The position numbers and the translations under genes were made by a program. The notes below the pieces were generated by a model. It ran no database searches and had not been told where the DNA came from. It saw nothing but the letters and a program-made list of their open reading frames with translations. From the NCBI RefSeq assembly GCF_018294505.1, contig NC_057795.1:231612643-231676642 (forward strand): a DNA stretch of 64,000 bases. The letters run 5' to 3'. Positions 57,876 to 64,000 of this stretch are shown here, piece by piece (position 1 is the first letter of the stretch; the number at the start of each line of letters is the position of its first letter). Source of the DNA: Triticum aestivum (taxonomy: Eukaryota; Streptophyta; Magnoliopsida; Poales; Poaceae).

Positions 57876-58735
57876 ATGGCTTCCTCGTGCTCCAGTGCTC
57901 TTTGGGATGGACGGACGATGGACCACAAGGAGATGGCAGCCATTGCTGCCGACTAGCTGGCCAGCAGGCTGCTAGAGGACGACAACGTCCCAATGGAGAA
58001 CATGGAAGTCGACGATCCGGCGCCAACCCCCTCCTCCGTGCCATCCTCGCTGGTGCATTGCACCATGACCACCGGCAAGGCCCATGCCCAATACATGGAC
58101 ACGGTGAGGCAGAAGCGTCAGGAGCAGTTCCGGGAGGTGCAGGCCGACGCCGCCTACAGCCACCATCTCCTCCAGGAGCACCTGCAGGCAGAGGAGCAGG
58201 TCATCGCTAAGCGGGCGGAGCAGGAGGTGCTGCTCGACTCGTACAGCTCCACCCATGCGGGCTGCCTCGAGCGCTGGCGGTACCGCATGCGGGTGGCGGA
58301 GGCTGCGGCCGCCTACAAAGAGGGCGATGAAGCGGGCGAGGCACTGTTTGGTGAGACCGGGGATGAGGCAGAGGACAATGCCGGCTCCGATGACTCCTCG
58401 CTCCGCTGGCATCGACGAGGCCCTGCTCCACCGAGGACCCAAAGTGCCAACAACAAGGCAGAGGATACCGCTGGCTCTGACGAGGCACCGCCCCGCTAGC
58501 ACCAAGGCGGAGGCCCTCCTCCGTCGAGGCCCCGCCCCACCAACAACAAGGCAGAGGACATCGTCGGCTTGGCTGAGGCCCCACCCTGTTAGCAACAAGG
58601 GGGAGGATTTCCCCCGCTCCGCCGAGGTGCCACCCAGCCGGCAACGAGACAGAGGACATCACGGGCTACATCAAGGCCCCGGCCCACTGCCAACAAGGTC
58701 GCGCCACACAGAAAACGAGGAAGAGTAGAACATGG
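57876..58735 (+). pseudogene. Gene-like remnant with helical protein and 46-50-bp coding minisatellite
   Basis: A strong start context (CCACCATGG at 57873-57881) opens a frame that meets TAG at 57954-57956. The same frame then stays open from ATG 57993 to the TAG at 58497. Protein parts: an acidic start (MENMEVDDPAPTPSSVPSSL), then a long charged helix (YMDTVRQKRQEQFREVQADA, LLQEHLQAEEQVIAKRAEQE, RWRYRMRVAEAAAAYKEGDE). The tail is built from a degenerate repeat coding NNKAEDTAGSDEAPP-like units; copies of GCAGAGGA lie near 58368, 58458, 58551 and 58650, and the repeat runs past the stop to about 58700. No family recognised. Probably a captured or element-specific gene, damaged at codon 27. 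Confidence 0.45.
58368..58700 (+). repeat. Degenerate 46-50-bp tandem repeat
   Basis: About seven copies of AACAAGGCAGAGGA...GAGGCCCCGCCC. Steps between GCAGAGGA-like words are near 44-50 or 90-93 bp. Confidence 0.65.
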
Positions 58736-58739
58736 TAGG

Positions 58740-59257
58740 TCGCCGCCGCTCGGGTCCAAGTAAGGCCACCGCTGGTACCCTCCGGTTGAAGCCAAGCTAG
58801 GCGGGTTGACCATTGACGGCCGATTAGCTTCTTGGCAGTGACGTGGAGTCAGAGAGCTATGTTCAAGAAGGACGCTGCTTCTACTTAACTGCTGGTGTAG
58901 TTGGCTGACTGACATGTGGGCCCAACAGGCATCTGGGCCACATGTCAGTTACGCAACTGCACCTGCAATTAAGTCACTGAAGCTTAGTCCGCTGGAGAAG
59001 AAGCTTTTGTTCGGCTCAACCGGGCACAGGTGGGTAGCTTCGGTTAATTAATTATACCTCCAGCGCACCCCTTTTTAGTTGAAGAATGTACGAAATGTAA
59101 TGAAATCCGGCATGTTTATATGAAATCCGACCATGTATGAATGAATTTAGTTTGATTAGTTTGAATTCTTGTATCACTGGCATTCGATGAACATGCAAAA
59201 CAATATGTACTAGCATTATTCCAAGGGTGATCACCTCATTTGCAGTAGTTTCACATG
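58740..59257. other. No gene seen
   Basis: Part of the right arm. GACATGTGGGCCCAACAGG and its near-inverse GGGCCACATGTCAG lie at 58912-58950, a short hairpin. Confidence 0.4.
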
Positions 59258-59259
59258 TA

Positions 59260-59385
59260 CTCCCTCCGGTCCTTTTTAGTCTACATACAGGTTTTATCTG
59301 CATTCAAAGTATCTCTACTTTGACCAATCATATAGAAAAAAGTATGAACTTTCACAATGTGCGAAGTAAAAAGGAACAGAGAGAG
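59260..59385. mobile_element. Short Stowaway MITE (126 bp)
   Basis: CTCCCTCCGGTCCTTTTTAG at the left, inverted at the right end (AAAAAGGAACAGAGAGAG), with TA on both sides (59258-59259, 59386-59387). Confidence 0.85.
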
Positions 59386-59578
59386 TACAAAGAGTTTGAG
59401 AAGCTTTTTAGCGTTCCTGTACATTGCAATCAAACACACAGACCTGGCAATTCATAGAGAACATTCAAAACAATCGATGATTATGCATCTCAGCGATTCA
59501 CATGTCAGAGCCAATATTTACTTCAGAACTAAAGAATAAAGAAAAATCGATCGACGCTGCTGATAGCAAAGGGCGTCC

Positions 59579-59735
59579 TATTCGAAAATATCAAACGCAT
59601 GTCTTCTTGCTAACATCAATGAGCAAAATTTGACAAGGTTGTCCCATTCCAAAATGTCAAATGATTGTTGTTTTGCGTACATCAATAAGCAAACTTTGAC
59701 AAGGTTTTCCCATTCCAAAATATCAACTGCCTACA
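59579..59735. repeat. Tandem repeat, about 67 bp, 2.3 copies
   Basis: Units contain CATTCCAAAATRTCAAA...ACATCAATRAGCAAA...TTTGACAAGGTTKTCC. Starts near 59579, 59646 and 59713. Confidence 0.7.
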
Positions 59736-61655
59736 ATTGTGGAATGGGCAGGGTTTGCCATCAGTTCGGACATTGACATGGCACCTCGTGCTAAATAAAC
59801 CAGTTGTTCTTTTGTGCAGTTCCACCAAAATCAACCAAATTCGCGTGTAGCTTGTATGATTTCGCCCTTATATGTTGCAACGCCTTGAACTTATCGGCAA
59901 CTCCTTTCTTGTGGTGGAAATGAATGATTCGATGTATTCATGAACATTTTGTGCAGTTCCCATTGAAATAAAGTTGAGCACCCCTGTTTGCACAAATACA
60001 AAAAAAGTGATTAGTATAAAGCAAATTGTACTATGAAATGACAGTTTCAACATGCACCTACATGGTCCATGTAGAGCACACTTTTAAAAAAATGGAACTC
60101 ACCGGAAAGAATCCTAGAACAACATTGTAGTTGTGCATCACAGCAAAAAAATGGATATCTGTCAATCCTCCTGAGCTGAAGTTCATTTGGTGTTGTGGGG
60201 AGTAATGTAACCATCCTTCAACTGCTCCTTCTGATGAGAAGATAGACAGGGCTTCTTCATCCTGGCATAATCGGAACTAGTCACTTCACGTACTCCATAT
60301 TCTTCTTCAGAGGAGGATGATCCTGTTGTGCAAAGACAAGAGGATAACTAAATGCTAGCATCCCTGTTTGCTCGAAAAAAAAGGAAAGGAAATATTTAAA
60401 ACAACACAGATGAAGCACTTCTGAAGGACAATACCACTTTCTCATGACAGTATCTAAACAGTAGCACAACACCAATAGAGATGACAAAGCTCAATCATAT
60501 GGATGAAATCCGTGGGTGAGTACCAACCTTTGTTAGGAGGCTTATTGTGTAGAGCATACAGATCAAGCACTTCTCCGGAACCATCTGTTTCTATCTACTA
60601 TGGTTGCCATGCTTACTATATACTCCTCGATTAGTTTAATGTTTCCAACATCTTCTTGTGCAGTTCCACTAAAATATATGGTATCTTTAAAGAAGATCCA
60701 TGTTTGCACAAGTAGAGATAATTACATATTACATTAAGAGTGGCATCAAATCAGTGGCAAAACAATTGCTCGTTCCATCCATAGCAATAAATTAAGATGC
60801 AAAACTATATCATTACTTGTGTCATCACAGTTCTAGTGCTTCATTATAGCACCGGGAGTTGATTTTTGTTTTTCTTCTGCTTGCTCTTCCCCTTCATCAC
60901 TTGGTTCAATAACAGCCAAGCTTCACCTTCAATGTAAGATTTGGCATGTCAATTAGGGAGCACAAGTATAGCACTAAACAACGACATTAATTTTATGATG
61001 AAAGTGGCAAAATACAGGCCAACAATTGTGAAATATGCTTATCTTACCTCAATGGGATATTATGGTGCGCATACAGATTGGAAGTCTTGTCTCCATTTGA
61101 GCGGTTCACTAAAATCAAGGAACATTACCGTACAAGTAGCACAACATATGAAAGCACACTACACAATCATGTGAAAGAAGGCTAGTACCGACCTCTCATG
61201 ACGCGGAATTCAAACAACTCACAAGAAGAAGATCTGAACCAAATTTGCCAACACGGATAGGAAGTAAGATCTCCTCTTATGCAGTTCCACTAAGATCAAG
61301 CAATTAAGCAACGTTGTCGGTGTGACATTTTGGTTGAACTGCACAAAACACTCTTAAAACAGAAGTGTTTTGTGTAGTGCAACAAAAGGTCACAATAGCA
61401 ACGAGGTGAAGTAGATAACCCTGTTTACACAGAGGTGCAAAGGAAACAACTAGTGGTCAATAACTGTGGATGACACAAAAGCCAAAAAAAGAAGCATCTA
61501 ACTTATCTAAATGGGAAAGAAAGCAAGACAGTAGCATTTCTCAAACGGTGGCATTGATTAGTATTAACAGAGAGATTATATTAATAATAAATTTCATTAA
61601 ACATGTAATTTGCTTTTAACTGTGGCATTGCATCAATTTTCTAGCGGCATTATTA

Positions 61656-61968
61656 GAGGGTGTTTGTTTACAGGGACATTTTGGTGTAGGGACTAAAAAA
61701 ACTCCATGTCAGTACCATCTAAACCAAACAGGAGGGACTTTTAGGGACTAAAAGTGGGCATTTGGGACTAAAGAAAGAAGACCCTGAGGGAGAGTCTTTT
61801 TGGGACTTTTTCCAATAGTTGCCCCTGCCCCGCATCGCACCTTGTCTCTATTAGTTCATTACTAGGGGTAACATGGTCTTTTAGCATGTCATTTAATAAC
61901 CTCTAGTCCATGTTTAGTCCTTGGAACAAAGCAGGTAGGGACTAGGGAGTTTTTAACCAAACAGGGCC
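61656..61968. mobile_element. Tourist/Harbinger-like MITE (313 bp)
   Basis: TTA on both sides (61653-61655, 61969-61971). Ends GAGGGTGTTTG and CAAACAGGGCC are imperfect inverted repeats. Inside, GGGACTAAAAA and GGGACTAGGGAG-type words recur. The flanking arm sequence joins cleanly when it is removed. Confidence 0.75.
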
Positions 61969-62285
61969 TTAGATTAACAACAGCTAAAGAGTTGCACGGG
62001 ACAGTGGACGCATCAGCACCATGTGCATCTACCGATGTATGAAGGGGTGATGCACAATCTGTTGCAACAAAGAACAAACAACCAAGGAACATATTTGTGT
62101 TGGTCCTAGTTTTGTTATCTTTAGACACCTTTTCCTATGTGAGCGCAACAAATCTAGTCCTGCTCAAACTCTACAGCCTTGTCCCTCAAAACAAAAGATC
62201 AGTTCGTTACAGATGTGCGTACTGCGTTCGTCATTGTTTTCCCTTTTAGACCAACATAGGTGCTGGATAGCCAGTCTGTACTAGT

Positions 62286-62560
62286 GCTTTCTCCCCTTCC
62301 TTTCCTCTTTGAACCACATCCTAGATTCATGATATACAACTTTCCCCACTACTTTCCCCCATTCCTTTCCTCTTTGAACCATTTCTTAGATTCATGCTAT
62401 ACAACTTTCCCCACAACTTTCCCCCTTCCCTTCCTTTTTGAACCACGTCCTAGATTCATGCTATACAACTTTCCCTACTACTTTCCCCCATTCCTTTCTG
62501 CTTTGAACCACGTCCCAGATTCATGCTATACAACTTTCCCCACTACTTTCATGTTTGATC
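62286..62560. repeat. 65-bp minisatellite, about four copies
   Basis: Unit CTTTGAACCACRTCCTAGAT, then TCATGCTATACAACTTTCCC, then a C/T-rich tail. Only one copy of the related CCTTTCC box is seen in the left arm (complement near 35830). The open frame over it is a by-product. Confidence 0.85.
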
Positions 62561-63028
62561 CAACACCTAGATTCGAGTGTAGAAGCGAACAAAGCCCACA
62601 TGCAGCTAGAGCAATGCATGTGGAATAAGTAAATTATACCTTAAGTGTTGTAGGGTGGAACCCTATGTGGAGATCTTTCATGAATTGGAGGGGGAATCCC
62701 CAAGAACAAGATGAACACAAGAGGGAAAACGAGAGGAACACTCAAGAACAAGTCCAAATCACACATCCACTAGACTAACAAACACACAAGATCCACAAGG
62801 TACATGAACAATCAAAGGGAAATAAGATACATGGTAGAGTTCATCCCAAATCCTATGAAGGAGATGAGGGCTTGATGATCTAGGTAGATCCTTCCCTCAA
62901 GGGGGGCTTGAATCCCTAGGGATCTTCTCCAATGGAGGTCATGATCTCCATGAGGAGGAACATGAGCAAAGCTCTCTCTTTGTCTATCAAAACACTTTGC
63001 TATCCTCCAAATGAACTAGGGGATGCCC

Positions 63029-63036
63029 TTATATAG
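63029..63036 (-). promoter_or_regulatory. TATA box of the minus-strand LTR
   Basis: CTATATAA on the minus strand, followed by GGGCATCCCC. Confidence 0.55.
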
Positions 63037-63118
63037 TTTAGGGATGAAATAAGAGGAAGAGGGGAATACAAGGGACCAAATCCCAAAAGTGGCACGCAGG
63101 CCTCGGAGTGGTGTGGGC

Positions 63119-63432
63119 ACCCGGGGTCGGTGCACGGGGCTGGGCGGCTTCGGCCGGGCACCCGGGGCCTCAAAGCCCGGGCACCCAGGGCGTGCTGGGT
63201 TGGCGCAGGAAGTGGCCCGGGCACCCGGGGCGGCGGGGCCGAGCACCCGGAGTGGGCTAGGCTGGCGCGGGGGAGGGGCCGGGCACCCGGGGTTGGTGGC
63301 CCGGGCACCCGGGCAGGCTGGGTTGCTCCCAGCAGCGGGGCCGGGCACCCGGGGCCATTTGGTCGGGCACCCGGGCGGCCACCGCCAGCGCCAGCAAGGG
63401 GCCGGGCACCCGGGGCCTTCCTGGCCGGGTAC
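63119..63432. repeat. Array of about 11 CCGGGCACCCGG boxes
   Basis: Near-palindromic box GCCCGGGCACCCGGGGC. Copies near 63119, 63154, 63176, 63217, 63241, 63276, 63298, 63341, 63362, 63400 and 63423; spacing 20-45 bp with unrelated DNA between. It lies directly upstream of the minus-strand TATA box. Confidence 0.8.
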
Positions 63433-63480
63433 CTGGGAGGCTCAGGGCTTCTCCCTCTTCACCCTTCTTCTTCATAGCTT

Positions 63481-64000
63481 TGCGCTTCCCTCGCTCTTCT
63501 CCCTCCTTCTTCTCTTCATGTGTTTGTGCCTCCATCCTCGCCTCTTCACAGTCTAGTTCTTGGTACCTACGAGTGCATAGAGTTTCCATATGAGGTAGAA
63601 TCCGACTCTCGTGTGAAACCGAAAGAAACCCGAAGAGGAAAGAGTTCACCTTGGTTTCGACGGTGCATGCGCGAGCTCTCGTCGTAGGTCCTCTCCGTGC
63701 TTGCGGTGTGACGTCCATGGGGATGGTCGAGGGATGCTCCGCATCTCTCCCCTCCCTTGGGAGAGATCCGTCCATGGATCATGATCTTCATCACCATGGG
63801 AAAGAGAGGGCGTCGCCATGTAGAAGTGGACAACCACCAAGTACTCATCATCGTCAAGCTTGAAATGGGCACTCTCCAATGTCGCACCATCTCGTGATTC
63901 CTTCAAATGGAGCAAGTAGAACAAACACTTGGAAAAACAAATGTGGTTGGCATTAAAGCAAAACCAAGCATTCAATAGGTGATTCACCAAACAAGTGTCG
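63481..64000. other. Unassigned right edge
   Basis: A minus-strand frame (63990-63646) has LESAHFKLDDDEYLVVVHFY but no family I recognise. It could be internal DNA or U3 of the LTR element to its left. Confidence 0.3.

Larger units (their letters stand above)
35690..62610. mobile_element. Large inverted-arm element (unclassified), with nested insertions
   Basis: Left-hand DNA is repeated in inverted orientation on the right at many places in mirror order: 35823-35852 with 62287-62315; 35957-36111 with 61991-62143; 36140-36250 with 61540-61655; 46128-46176 with 59947-60000; 48780-49010 with 56905-57136; 49180-49312 with 56550-56700; 53085-53215 with 56405-56540; 53430-53666 with about 55770-55990. 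Identity by eye is roughly 70-85% with indels. Removing nested elements leaves arms of about 5-6 kb around a short centre. It may be one transposon with very long inverted termini, a palindromic duplication, or two related elements facing each other. Outer ends are approximate; the right end is cut by an LTR at 62646. Confidence 0.6.
55561..62610. repeat. Right arm of the inverted-arm element
   Basis: Mirror of the left arm segments. It has an inner tandem duplication: GAAGAAGCACGACRNCCRTT...ACGCGTCAACTT at 55888-56003 and 56089-56194. Subterminal boxes on the opposite strand: TTGTGCAGTTCCACCAAAAT (59812-59831), TTGTGCAGTTCCCATTGAAA (59949-59968), TTGTGCAGTTCCACTAAAAT (60656-60675) and TATGCAGTTCCACTAAGATC (61278-61297). 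One facing pair is at 61327-61346 and 61368-61388. ATGCCAC words recur near 61553 and 61622-61650. Confidence 0.6.
62646..63480 (-). repeat. LTR on the minus strand, start uncertain
   Basis: On the minus strand: box array (63432-63119), TATATAA box (63036-63029), a 380-bp leader, and the end TTCCACCCTACAACA at 62646. CA end, U3-TATA-R/U5 order and the lack of a primer-binding site beyond the end fit a 3' or solo LTR. The five bases before it on the plus strand are TTAAG. The U3 start is not found in the window. Family unknown. Confidence 0.55.

Noticed and set aside
57972..58598. 208-codon minus-strand frame
   Set aside because: Opposite strand of the repeat-coding tail at 57876-58735; its repeated VLCLVVG words mirror the minisatellite.
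62260..62628. 122-codon plus-strand frame with repeated words
   Set aside because: It is the translation of a 65-bp minisatellite, a period that is not a multiple of three.

Overview
The window is intergenic DNA of a large, transposon-rich grass genome, almost certainly a Triticeae species (wheat, barley or a relative). The reasons are an Angela/WIS/BARE-type Copia element, a Maximus/SIRE-type Copia element, a 4.6-kb solo LTR that looks like the barley LARD Sukkula, Stowaway and Tourist-like MITEs, and CACTA ends. I see no intact host gene. The host genes present are fragments: an F-box/FBD-type piece, a DUF295-like pseudogene, and several unrecognised gene-like pieces. There is no rRNA, tRNA, CRISPR or prokaryotic feature.

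Layout. 1-8407: Maximus-like Copia element, plus strand, entered in the middle of its 5' LTR; one pol frame broken by two stop sites and a frameshift. 8408-11473: 3' part of a Tat/Grande-like Gypsy element (plus strand) with an antisense, intron-containing gene, cut by a Sukkula-like LTR piece. 11474-16058: MITEs, a foldback repeat, an FBD pseudogene and an unrecognised 190-codon pseudogene. 16064-20623: 4560-bp solo LTR with TACTC duplications. 21468-22139 and 34185-35121: one DUF295-like pseudogene (minus strand), split by a 12-kb minus-strand Gypsy element (22145-34184, CGTAC duplications). That element itself holds a 927-bp solo LTR (24547-25473, TATAC duplications). About 35690-62610: two diverged inverted arms of at least 5 kb each with shared subterminal boxes. 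They are interrupted by an Angela element (36874-45477, CTGTA duplications), a 3.76-kb unclassified insert (49313-53070), a CACTA element (from 53667) and a Tourist-like MITE (61656-61968). 62646-64000: an LTR on the minus strand with a CCGGGCACCCGG-box array.

How the parts relate. Target-site duplications and arm-to-arm comparison give a relative order. The inverted-arm structure and the DUF295-like gene are old. Gypsy C landed on the gene's splice donor (LTRs about 5% apart over the retained 374 bp). The Angela copy is young (LTRs about 1.3% apart), yet its coding region is badly decayed.

The two observations I rate highest are the large inverted-arm element with its repeated GGAACTGCACAA boxes, and arrays of CG-containing palindromes just upstream of the TATA box in three different LTR families. 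Both come from reading by eye and need alignment to confirm.
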